Position numbers and translations under genes: made by a program. Below are positions 34,173-42,427 of a stretch of 64,000 bases of DNA, in pieces. The stretch comes from Mucilaginibacter sp. SJ (GTDB lineage: Bacteria; Bacteroidota; Bacteroidia; Sphingobacteriales; Sphingobacteriaceae), in contig NZ_CP118631.1 in the NCBI RefSeq assembly GCF_028993635.1, forward strand, positions 2,356,001 through 2,420,000, written 5' to 3'. Positions within the stretch are counted from its first letter, which is position 1. Every line of letters begins with the position of its first letter. The notes under the pieces are model-generated. The model saw only the letters and a program-made list of their open reading frames with translations. It did not search any database and had not been told where the DNA came from.

Positions 34173-35111
34173 TTATAACGCTACTTCTGTTAATTTACCC
34201 CAGCTTCCAACAGGCAATTCGGGCCTTGCAGCAAGTGCGTCATTTATAATTTTCTGAACTTTTTCACGCTCTGCACCAATTAATGGTAAACGTGGCGCAC
34301 GTACATTTTCGGTACCAATACCGGTTGCAACTTCGGCCAGTTTAATGTATTGTACCAGTTTAGGGTGGATATCCAGTTCAAGCACCGGTAAAAACCAACG
34401 GTAAATGGCCAAAGCCTCATCATAGCGTTTTGCTTTAACCAAACGGTAAATAGCAACAGTTTCTTTAGGGAAAGCGTCAACTAAACCGGCAACCCAGCCA
34501 TCGGCACCCATAACAAGGCTTTCCATAGCCAACGGATCAACACCGGTAAAGATCTTGAACCTTTCGCCAAAACGGTTAATCATACGGGTAACGTTTGATA
34601 CATCGCGGGTCGATTCTTTTACCGCCTGGATATTATCGTAAGCAGCAAGCTGTTCAAACATATCTAAAGTAACCTCAACTTTGTAATCAACAGGATTGTT
34701 ATAGATCATGATTGGCAATTCGGTACTTTTTGCAATAGTAGTAAGGTAAGCCACCGTTTCGCGGGCTTCACTATTATAACGCATTGGCGGCAATAACATC
34801 AGGCCATCCGCACCTTTATCAAACGCTTTTTGTGCATATGCAACAGCCGCTTTGGTAGTTTGCTCGGCAATGTTCAGTATAACAGGTACTTTTCCTTTTA
34901 CAAACTCAACAGTATGGGTAAGCAGCGCGAATTTTTCATCATCGCTTAAAACGCTTGCTTCGCCTAATGAGCCGCCTAATATAAATCCGTCAACACCGGC
35001 CTCAAGCTGGGCGTTCAGGTTTATATCAAAAGCTTCAAAATCAAGTTCGTCATTATCTGTAAATTTTGTAGTTACTGCAGGGAGTACGCCTTTCCAATCA
35101 AAAGTTATCAT
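34173..35111 (-). CDS. DapA-superfamily lyase, probable pyrroline-4-hydroxy-2-carboxylate deaminase
   Basis: A 312-residue class I aldolase-fold protein. The Schiff-base lysine is Lys165 in QAVKESTRD, and the conserved tyrosine is in PIMIYNNPVDY. GFILGGSLGEASVLSDDE replaces the GTTGE loop of true dihydrodipicolinate synthases, arguing against lysine biosynthesis. Next to an epimerase and a D-amino acid oxidase it should convert pyrroline-4-hydroxy-2-carboxylate to 2-oxoglutarate semialdehyde and ammonia. It begins 122 bp after the SusD-like gene on the same strand, so it may be transcribed from the SusC promoter, its own promoter, or both. Confidence 0.87.
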   Translation of the reverse strand: MITFDWKGVLPAVTTKFTDNDELDFEAFDINLNAQLEAGVDGFILGGSLGEASVLSDDEKFALLTHTVEFVKGKVPVILNIAEQTTKAAVAYAQKAFDKGADGLMLLPPMRYNSEARETVAYLTTIAKSTELPIMIYNNPVDYKVEVTLDMFEQLAAYDNIQAVKESTRDVSNVTRMINRFGERFKIFTGVDPLAMESLVMGADGWVAGLVDAFPKETVAIYRLVKAKRYDEALAIYRWFLPVLELDIHPKLVQYIKLAEVATGIGTENVRAPRLPLIGAEREKVQKIINDALAARPELPVGSWGKLTEVAL

Positions 35112-35127
35112 TGTATAATATTTTTCA

Positions 35128-35135
35128 CAAAACTA
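35128..35135 (-). promoter_or_regulatory. Possible -7 box before the hydroxyproline genes
   Basis: TAGTTTTG on the - strand matches TAnnTTTG exactly, 16 bp before the deaminase ATG. That leader is short and no TTTG lies 17-23 bp upstream, so the site is weakly supported. Confidence 0.25.
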
Positions 35136-35233
35136 AAAATAGTATTAAATAAGTTTATTTAACAATTTAGCAGACACTAACCGTATTTTAACCAATAATG
35201 CCAAACACATGCCTATTGCCTGCTAAATAATGC

Positions 35234-36631
35234 TTATTGCGCATCCCACCAAACCCTGTCGGTAAGCTTAGCGCTTTGCTGCGGCTGCGGGTTTGCAGTC
35301 ATTTCCGACTGCGGATACAACACCCTGCGCGGAATATCCGACAAGGCGTTCTTAACCTTGGTTAAGGCCGGATAGCCTGTACGCCTCCAGTCGGTATAAT
35401 TCTCCATTGACAGGAAGTTCGCTACAACCTTTTCCTCGATAATGAGCTTCATGGCATTGGCACTGGTAAGTGTTCCCCTTGAATTTAAGTAACTATCCGC
35501 AACGGCATCAGTGATACCCAGCTTTGACATGTGCGATTTAACAGCCAACGTATAAACCGGCTGTGCAGCAGTAGCCCCGGATATTATAAACGTAGCTTCG
35601 GCTTTTAAAAATAGCGCCTCTGAATAAGTAACAATATAGTTATTTGAGCTCGTACTTGCATAAAAAGAGCCACCTAATGAGTAGGCCTCTAAACTGCCAA
35701 TGTCGTCCGAGCCGATCACCCGTCCGGTATACAACCCGGTTTCAATTGCAGGCGCTACCATTTTTGATTTGCGCGGGTCTTTCCTGGCTTCAAAACCGTC
35801 AACAAATGTTGATGCCAATACCAGCGTTGAACCAGGCAAAAAGTTTTGCTGCCATGGGTTTTCGGCTCCGGCCCCGCCGGCGAAAGGCATCTTCATATCA
35901 TCGTCATTATTTGCCATGCCATTTTGAAGGGCGGTGAGTGCCAACTGTGCCTGTGCTGCTGCCGTATGACCGGGTGCTTTAGTAAGGTGCATGTAATAAC
36001 GTGCCTTTAGCGTATAAGCCGCCTTTTTCCATTTGCCCATATCACCGGTATAATAGAAATCATCGCCCGATGGCACCGTGGTGCTATTTTTGGCAATATC
36101 GGCAATAGCGTTATCAAGCAGGGTTTGAATTTGTGTGTAAACAGATTCCTGGCTATCATAAGTTGGAGTAAGGTTACTTGTTCCTTCAAAACCTTTTGAA
36201 AACGGGACATCTCCCCAGGCATCTGTCGCCGAACCCAGCGTATAGGCAAGCAATATTTTGGATATACCGGCATAATTGGCATTGCCATCGGCCTCGGCTT
36301 TTTTGTTGAGTAAAACCAAATTATTCATTACCTGCGTGTAAAAATTATACCAATCGCCATCCATATCCTGGTGGTACATAAGGTAGGTGCCAAAATTTGG
36401 CGGCACCTGGTTCAGGGCAATTACCTGTAAATATTGTTGCAATACTACAGCAAGATTACCACCACCCGCGGCGGTAATGTTTTGTGATATGGCAGCTTCA
36501 ACCGGAGCAAGGATCAAAGATTCTTTAACATCTATTGGCCTGTTAGGATCGTGGTTTACATCAATGTACTTTTTACAGCCCGTAAAGCTTACCAACGCGC
36601 ATGTTACTAACGTGATATATTTATTTTTCAT
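35234..36631 (-). CDS. SusD-like outer-membrane lipoprotein (SusD-like 2 type)
   Basis: A 465-residue lipoprotein with lipobox FTGC near residue 19 and the start pattern KKYIDVNHDPNRPIDV. The rest fits the SusD-like 2 family: YLQVIALNQVPPNFG, a TPR-like helical core, DPRKSKMVAP, and a C-terminal ENYTDWRRTGYPAL followed by PRRVLYPQSE. It forms the lid of the SusC barrel encoded 26 bp upstream. This subfamily is found with peptide as well as glycan importers. Here the next genes downstream degrade hydroxyproline, which favours a peptide or glycopeptide ligand. Confidence 0.9.
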   Translation of the reverse strand: MKNKYITLVTCALVSFTGCKKYIDVNHDPNRPIDVKESLILAPVEAAISQNITAAGGGNLAVVLQQYLQVIALNQVPPNFGTYLMYHQDMDGDWYNFYTQVMNNLVLLNKKAEADGNANYAGISKILLAYTLGSATDAWGDVPFSKGFEGTSNLTPTYDSQESVYTQIQTLLDNAIADIAKNSTTVPSGDDFYYTGDMGKWKKAAYTLKARYYMHLTKAPGHTAAAQAQLALTALQNGMANNDDDMKMPFAGGAGAENPWQQNFLPGSTLVLASTFVDGFEARKDPRKSKMVAPAIETGLYTGRVIGSDDIGSLEAYSLGGSFYASTSSNNYIVTYSEALFLKAEATFIISGATAAQPVYTLAVKSHMSKLGITDAVADSYLNSRGTLTSANAMKLIIEEKVVANFLSMENYTDWRRTGYPALTKVKNALSDIPRRVLYPQSEMTANPQPQQSAKLTDRVWWDAQ

Positions 36632-36657
36632 GACAATTTCTTATTAATGATTTTAAA

Positions 36658-39600
36658 TTATAGGGTAACTTTCAGGCTAAAATCAACTGATCTTGAGGTT
36701 GGGGTTGAGAATGAATAGATCCCCTGTGAACCGTTTGATGAGCCAAATGAGCTAACTTCCGGGTCGCCGCCGGTAAAGTGCGGCGCATGGATCCAAAGGT
36801 TGCGGCCGGTTACACTGAATGTTGCCGATTTGAATGGGCTTTTGCTTAACCATGATGGCTTTAAAGTGTAGCCCAAACTAACATTACGCAGTTTAACATA
36901 GCTGCCATCCTGAATAACAGACTCCAAAACGCCGTTTGCCCGCTGATAATAAGCCTGGCCGTTAACCGCTACCGTATTTGGCTTACCGGTAGTAGCATTT
37001 ACACCGTCAACCACCCTTAAGCCACGGTTTTCGGTAACTTTTGGTGTACCATAGAAATAACCGTAGCCATCAACATTGTTTTGGATATCGCCGCCCCGTT
37101 TGATATCAAAAAAGAAACTGAAATTAAATTGTTTATACCTGAGGTTATTGTTAATACCACCAAGCCAGTTAGGATTGATATTACCTACTATTCCCTGATT
37201 ATCATCGGCATACGGAAGACCCGAATCATCAATCAATAACTTACCTGCCGCGTTACGGGCATAGCGTGTACCATATATAACACCATAAGGCTGCCCAACT
37301 ATAACATTAGTAAAACCATTGCCAATCAATGACAGGTCTTTATAAATAGACAACACCTTATTCCTGTTACGTGTAAAATTCAAAGTAAGGTCCCAGTTAA
37401 AATCGCGGCTTTTGATAGGCGAAACATTTAATAATATCTCGATACCCCTGTTACGCATCACCGCTGAGTTTACACTTGTTGCGGAATAGCCGGTTGATGG
37501 AGCAAGTGCAACGTTAGGTATAATACCATCAATTGTCTTTTTGCTGTAGAATGAAGCCTCGAGGCTGATCCTGTTATTAAAGAACCCTGCTTCAAAACCG
37601 GCTTCAAACTCGTTGATACGTTCATTTTTAAGATTAGGGTTACCAAGCACATCGCTGATTAGAAAACCAGCCTGCTGGCTATAAGGGAAAGCGAGGTTCC
37701 GGATAGTTGCTTTGTTGTAAGGCGTTAACAAACCATACGCGCCAATGCTGCCGTCATTACCCACAGTACCATATGAAACCCTTACCTTACCCAGGTTCAT
37801 TACTTTTGAAAATTCGGGGCTAAAAAACTCTGAAAATATAAAACTACCAGCAGCTGAACCATATGGATAAAAGCTGTGATCTATTGAAAGTACAGAGTTC
37901 CCATCGTACCGCCCGGTTAGTGACAATAGCAGGAAGCGTTTATATTCGATATTTGATTGCAGGTAGAAACCAACTTTTCGCTGCAATGATGAGCCTTCAC
38001 TATAATTAACTGTTGATGCGGAAGACATATTATACAAACCAGGTACAGTCAAACCAACACCATTGGCGTAAGTATTTTCATTATAGGTGGAGATCAGGTT
38101 ATTACCCAATACAATATCTACATTAAAATCACCAAATTGCTTATTGGCACTAATCAATAAATCATTATTGTACTGGCGGTAAGTAAGGTTCTGATCAACC
38201 AGTCGGCCATTGGGATTTGACACCGATTGGGTTGATTCATGGTACCTGTCCATTTCAGCATAAACATCGGCACCAAACCTTTCGGTGATGGTTAGCCATG
38301 AAAAGGGTTTATAATCGGCAGTAAAGGTTGGTAAAAACCTGTTAACACCAGAGTGATTTTTGATGTTATCTAAAACCCAATATGGATTATTACGCGAGAA
38401 ACGATACAACCGCTGTGTACCATCCGGATTTAAATAAGGCTGCAGATTGTATGAAACCGGCGCGGTAAAAATTGTCCAAACCGGGCTCTCCAATGCATAT
38501 CCTTCAGGCAGCCTGTCATTTTGGGAATTAGAATAGTTTAGCTGGAAGGTGGTATTCAGGTTTTTAAGTATCTGCGCGCTGTATTTAGCGAAGAATGTAT
38601 TACGCAAAAATTTGGTTGTTGGTACCGTACCCTGCTGGTTAAAATTAGAGTACGAAACCAGGTAAGTAGAATTGTTACCGCCGCCGCCAATATTTACAGT
38701 ATTGTTGTAAGTGTGGCCGGTTTTAAAAAACAGGTCGGATTGATTATAAACTTTTGCAGGCTGCCCGTTTATTTTCAGGGTGTCCATGCGCGCGCCCCAT
38801 GACGTACTTGTTTTTTGCGTTACGCCATCATAGTAAATGCCGTTTGTACCTTGCGAATACTTATTTTGAATTTGAGGCAAAAGCGGGTTTTCGAAAGAAA
38901 AATCAGAAGAAAAAGTTATCAGCGGTTTTTGATTTAAGGCGCCGTTTTTAGTGGTAATAATAACCACGCCGTTGGCTCCCTTTGAACCATATAGGGCCGT
39001 TGCCGCCGCACCCTTCAACACATTCATGCTGGCAATTATGGAGGGATCAATATCAGCTATCCTGCTTGAACCAGGACCGGTGTTAAGGTTACCTGTTTCT
39101 GAATTATCAACAGGCACACCGTCAATAACCATTAAAGGCTCGTTAGTACCATAAATTGAAGATCCACCCCTGATCACGATCCTTGCCGAACTACCCGGTG
39201 TACCAGATGAGCTTGTAACCTGAACACCTGCCACCTTACCGGCAATAGCATTTACCAGGTTGGGCTCTTTTGATTGCGTGATCGATTCGGCTTTTACCTC
39301 CTGAGAGCTGTAAGTCAAAATCCTTTTGTCGCGTTTTATACCTAAAGCGGTAACAACAACCTCGTTCAGCACTTTGTTATCCTCGGCTAAAGCGATGTTA
39401 AGCTGCGCCTGACCTGTTAACTTAATTTCCTGCGCGGTAAAACCGATTGCACTTACAATTAGTGTACCCGGCCCGGTATAGTTAAGACTAAACATACCGC
39501 TGCCGTTGGTAACAGAACCGGCATTTGTATTTTTTATTTTAACGGAAGCGCCAACTATGGGCTCGCCCTTCTCGTCGGTTACCTTTCCTTTTAATGTTAC

Positions 39601-39684
39601 TGTTTGCGCGTAAGTGCTGTAACAAAACACAAACACACTTAGTAAAGGCAAAATGAACCTCTTTAGTAATTGTTTAAACTTCAT
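36658..39684 (-). CDS. SusC-like TonB-dependent outer-membrane transporter
   Basis: A 1008-residue SusC/RagA protein: signal peptide (LPLLSVFVFCYSTYAQ), a carboxypeptidase-regulatory-like domain (about 28-115; GKVTDEKGEPIVGASVKIKN), the LNEVVVTALG TonB-box region, a plug domain (about 120-240; LMVIDGVPVDN, ANGVVIITTK) and a 22-strand barrel ending in VDFSLKVTL. With the SusD partner downstream it imports large oligomers using TonB energy. It diverges from the GH146-like gene at 40032; the 347-bp region between them probably carries shared control sites. Confidence 0.93.
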   Translation of the reverse strand: MKFKQLLKRFILPLLSVFVFCYSTYAQTVTLKGKVTDEKGEPIVGASVKIKNTNAGSVTNGSGMFSLNYTGPGTLIVSAIGFTAQEIKLTGQAQLNIALAEDNKVLNEVVVTALGIKRDKRILTYSSQEVKAESITQSKEPNLVNAIAGKVAGVQVTSSSGTPGSSARIVIRGGSSIYGTNEPLMVIDGVPVDNSETGNLNTGPGSSRIADIDPSIIASMNVLKGAAATALYGSKGANGVVIITTKNGALNQKPLITFSSDFSFENPLLPQIQNKYSQGTNGIYYDGVTQKTSTSWGARMDTLKINGQPAKVYNQSDLFFKTGHTYNNTVNIGGGGNNSTYLVSYSNFNQQGTVPTTKFLRNTFFAKYSAQILKNLNTTFQLNYSNSQNDRLPEGYALESPVWTIFTAPVSYNLQPYLNPDGTQRLYRFSRNNPYWVLDNIKNHSGVNRFLPTFTADYKPFSWLTITERFGADVYAEMDRYHESTQSVSNPNGRLVDQNLTYRQYNNDLLISANKQFGDFNVDIVLGNNLISTYNENTYANGVGLTVPGLYNMSSASTVNYSEGSSLQRKVGFYLQSNIEYKRFLLLSLTGRYDGNSVLSIDHSFYPYGSAAGSFIFSEFFSPEFSKVMNLGKVRVSYGTVGNDGSIGAYGLLTPYNKATIRNLAFPYSQQAGFLISDVLGNPNLKNERINEFEAGFEAGFFNNRISLEASFYSKKTIDGIIPNVALAPSTGYSATSVNSAVMRNRGIEILLNVSPIKSRDFNWDLTLNFTRNRNKVLSIYKDLSLIGNGFTNVIVGQPYGVIYGTRYARNAAGKLLIDDSGLPYADDNQGIVGNINPNWLGGINNNLRYKQFNFSFFFDIKRGGDIQNNVDGYGYFYGTPKVTENRGLRVVDGVNATTGKPNTVAVNGQAYYQRANGVLESVIQDGSYVKLRNVSLGYTLKPSWLSKSPFKSATFSVTGRNLWIHAPHFTGGDPEVSSFGSSNGSQGIYSFSTPTSRSVDFSLKVTL

Positions 39685-40031
39685 AAATTAAATTTTGGGG
39701 TTAAAAACTATATATTACATGCTGTATTCCAGACACGTAAAACTATCCGCACACCGCCCCTTGTTTTTTTATGAAATTTGCCAATACTACCCGTATCTTA
39801 ACATTCCTGTTACAATAGCATTAAATTGATATTATATTTATATAAAAGCCTGTTAAAGCGTTAATTTATTGACAGTTAATCGGCAGCGCCATTAAGAAAC
39901 TTACTTTAAAAAGCCAACGCATAAAAAAAACGGCTAAAATCCTGCTATCAACTGCAAAATATCATTTAAAACAATTGTGAAAAACACACTAATTTAGTTG
40001 ACAGTTATTCTTACCGTTATACAAACATATC
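39685..40031. promoter_or_regulatory. Divergent control region between SusC and the GH146-like gene
   Basis: 347 bp of AT-rich non-coding DNA. TTGACAGTTA occurs twice in the same orientation, at 39869-39878 and 39998-40007, each within a longer match TAATTTA(G)TTGACAGTTA(A/T)TC, 129 bp apart. These are candidate operator half-sites. I find no convincing TTTG/TAnnTTTG pair on either strand. Confidence 0.4.
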
Positions 40032-42401
40032 ATGCTAATAAAAAAGTGGTTTAAATTGAACCTATGCCTCGTAGCCTGCTTAGCAGGGGCACAAACAGTA
40101 CACGCGCAATCCTATGTACCCGAATGGAACGATACCCGGATAAAAGTAAAACCGATAGTTCCGGTTAAAGCCTATTCTTTTAATTTAAGGGATGTTCAAT
40201 TACTTGAGAGTCCTTTTAAGAAAGCGATGGAGGTTGATGCTGCTTATTTATTATCAATAGAGCCAAACAGGCTGCTTTCGGCCTTCCGTTCGCACTCGGG
40301 CCTTACACCTAAAGGTAAAATGTACGAAGGCTGGGAATCATCAGGTTTGGCAGGCCATACGCTGGGGCATTACCTGTCGGCCATTTCCATGCACTACGCA
40401 TCAACGCGCGATCCTGAATTTTTGAAACGCGTAAACTATATAGTTAAAGAACTTGATGAATGCCAGGTAGCCCGTAAAACAGGTTACGTGGGCGCAATCC
40501 CTAAAGAAGATACCATCTGGGCCGAAGTCGCCAAGGGCGAGATCCGTTCCCGTGGCTTCGATTTGAATGGCGGCTGGTCGCCCTGGTACACTGTACATAA
40601 AATTATGGCCGGTTTGCTCGATGCCTATTTATATTGCAACAATGCCGAAGCCTTAAAAGTATGCAAAGGTATGGCCAACTGGACCGGCGAAACCATCAAA
40701 AACCTTGATGACGAGAAACTGCAAAAAATGCTGCTGTGTGAATATGGCGGTATGGCCGAAACATTAACTAACCTTTATGCTATTAATGGAGATAAAAAAT
40801 ACCTGGAGCTATCATATAAATTCTATGATAAAAAGATCCTCGATCCGCTATCGCAAAAACAGGATATACTGCCCGGCAAACATTCCAACACACAAATCCC
40901 CAAAGTAATTGCCAGCGCACGCAGATATGAGCTTACAGGCGATAAAAAAGATAAAGCCATTGCCGATTTCTTTTGGGAAACCATTGTTAATCACCATTCC
41001 TATGCCACAGGAGGTAACAGCAATTATGAATACCTGAGCGATGCAGACAAGCTGAACGACAAGCTAACCGAAAATACTACCGAAACCTGCAATACCTACA
41101 ACATGCTGAAATTAACCCGGCATTTGTTTGCGGTTGAGCCTTCGGCCATGCTGATGGATTATTATGAAAAGGCGCTGTATAATCACATCCTTGCCTCGCA
41201 AAACCACGCTGATGGGATGATGTGCTACTTTGTGCCATTGCGGATGGGCGGAACTAAACATTACAGTACTCCTTTTGATGATTTTACCTGCTGTGTAGGC
41301 TCGGGCATGGAAAACCATGTTAAATACAACGAAAGCATTTATTTTAAAGGAGCTGATGGCAGCTTATATGTAAACCTGTTCATCCCCTCTGTGCTTAACT
41401 GGGCATCAAAAGGTTTATCGGTGAAGCAGCAAAGCAGTTTCCCTAATGATGATCACATCTCATTTACGGTAACCACTAAGAAGCCGCTTATCATGGCTAT
41501 CCGCATCCGTAAACCAAAATGGACCGCCAACCCAACCATCAGCATTAACGGGAAAACTCAAAATGCTGCCACTGATGACCAGGGATATATTGTGTTACAC
41601 CGCAAATGGAGCAACAACGATAAAATAGAGCTTACTACGCCTGAAAAGCTTTATACCGAAGCCATGCCCGATAATGCCAACAGGCGCTCGGTATTTTACG
41701 GCCCGGTATTATTGGCTGGTGTTTTAGGCAATACAGAGCCCGATCCGTTGAAAGGTGTTCCGGTTTTTGTGACCAGCGAAACAGATCCTAACCAATGGCT
41801 GCAAATGGTTGATAAAAAACAGTTGAGCTTCCGTACGGTGAATATTTCCAAGCCTGAAGAAGTTACATTGATCCCATTCAATCAAACTCAAAATCAATAC
41901 TATTCTGTTTATTGGGACGTATTTACACCACAGGCCTGGGTGGTACAGCAAAAAGCGTATGACGAGCAAAAGAAAAAACAACAGGAACTGGAAGCCCGCA
42001 CCATGGACATTTTACGTGTAGGCGAAATGCAGCCCGAGCGCGATCATAACTTCAGCAGTGAAAACGCCACTACAGGCGAAGATCACCAAAAGAAATGGCG
42101 GTCGACAGAGAACGGAGGCTACCTCCAATACGAAATGAAGGTTGATGCCAATGCGCAAAACACACTCATCAACAGCTATTGGGGCATGGACAACCGCGGC
42201 AGAAAATTTGATATTTTGATTGATGGCATTAAGCTGGCATCTGAAGATTTGAACCAATATAAAGAGAGCCGTTTTTACGATATCAGCTACACCTTACCCA
42301 TTGAACTAACAAAAGGCAAACAAAAAGTAACCGTAAAGCTGCTGCCGCAAAAAGAAAACAGCGCAGGCCCGGTTTACGGCAGCCGGATGGTTAAAAACTA
42401 A
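40032..42401 (+). CDS. Secreted beta-L-arabinofuranosidase-type enzyme, GH146-like (DUF1680 fold)
   Basis: A 789-residue secreted protein with signal peptide LCLVACLAGAQTVHAQ. The DUF1680 (alpha/alpha)6 domain has the zinc and catalytic set of the GH127/GH146 clan: Glu351 and Cys353 in TETCNTYN, and Cys420-Cys421 in FTCCVGSGMENH. The TCCVGSGMENH form is what I associate with GH146 rather than GH127. A C-terminal beta domain (about 640-789) resembles DUF4986/CBM-like modules (ILIDGIKLASEDLNQY). These enzymes use cysteine as nucleophile to release beta-linked L-arabinofuranose. The GH127 gene follows after 26 bp. Confidence 0.85.
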   Translation: MLIKKWFKLNLCLVACLAGAQTVHAQSYVPEWNDTRIKVKPIVPVKAYSFNLRDVQLLESPFKKAMEVDAAYLLSIEPNRLLSAFRSHSGLTPKGKMYEGWESSGLAGHTLGHYLSAISMHYASTRDPEFLKRVNYIVKELDECQVARKTGYVGAIPKEDTIWAEVAKGEIRSRGFDLNGGWSPWYTVHKIMAGLLDAYLYCNNAEALKVCKGMANWTGETIKNLDDEKLQKMLLCEYGGMAETLTNLYAINGDKKYLELSYKFYDKKILDPLSQKQDILPGKHSNTQIPKVIASARRYELTGDKKDKAIADFFWETIVNHHSYATGGNSNYEYLSDADKLNDKLTENTTETCNTYNMLKLTRHLFAVEPSAMLMDYYEKALYNHILASQNHADGMMCYFVPLRMGGTKHYSTPFDDFTCCVGSGMENHVKYNESIYFKGADGSLYVNLFIPSVLNWASKGLSVKQQSSFPNDDHISFTVTTKKPLIMAIRIRKPKWTANPTISINGKTQNAATDDQGYIVLHRKWSNNDKIELTTPEKLYTEAMPDNANRRSVFYGPVLLAGVLGNTEPDPLKGVPVFVTSETDPNQWLQMVDKKQLSFRTVNISKPEEVTLIPFNQTQNQYYSVYWDVFTPQAWVVQQKAYDEQKKKQQELEARTMDILRVGEMQPERDHNFSSENATTGEDHQKKWRSTENGGYLQYEMKVDANAQNTLINSYWGMDNRGRKFDILIDGIKLASEDLNQYKESRFYDISYTLPIELTKGKQKVTVKLLPQKENSAGPVYGSRMVKN

Positions 42402-42427
42402 TTTTAAAGTAAAAGAACTTGAATATC

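Noticed and set aside
34173..35111. dapA (dihydrodipicolinate synthase for lysine synthesis)
   Set aside because: The pyruvate-loop motif differs, and the gene is between SusD and hydroxyproline epimerase, which fits pyrroline-hydroxycarboxylate deaminase better.
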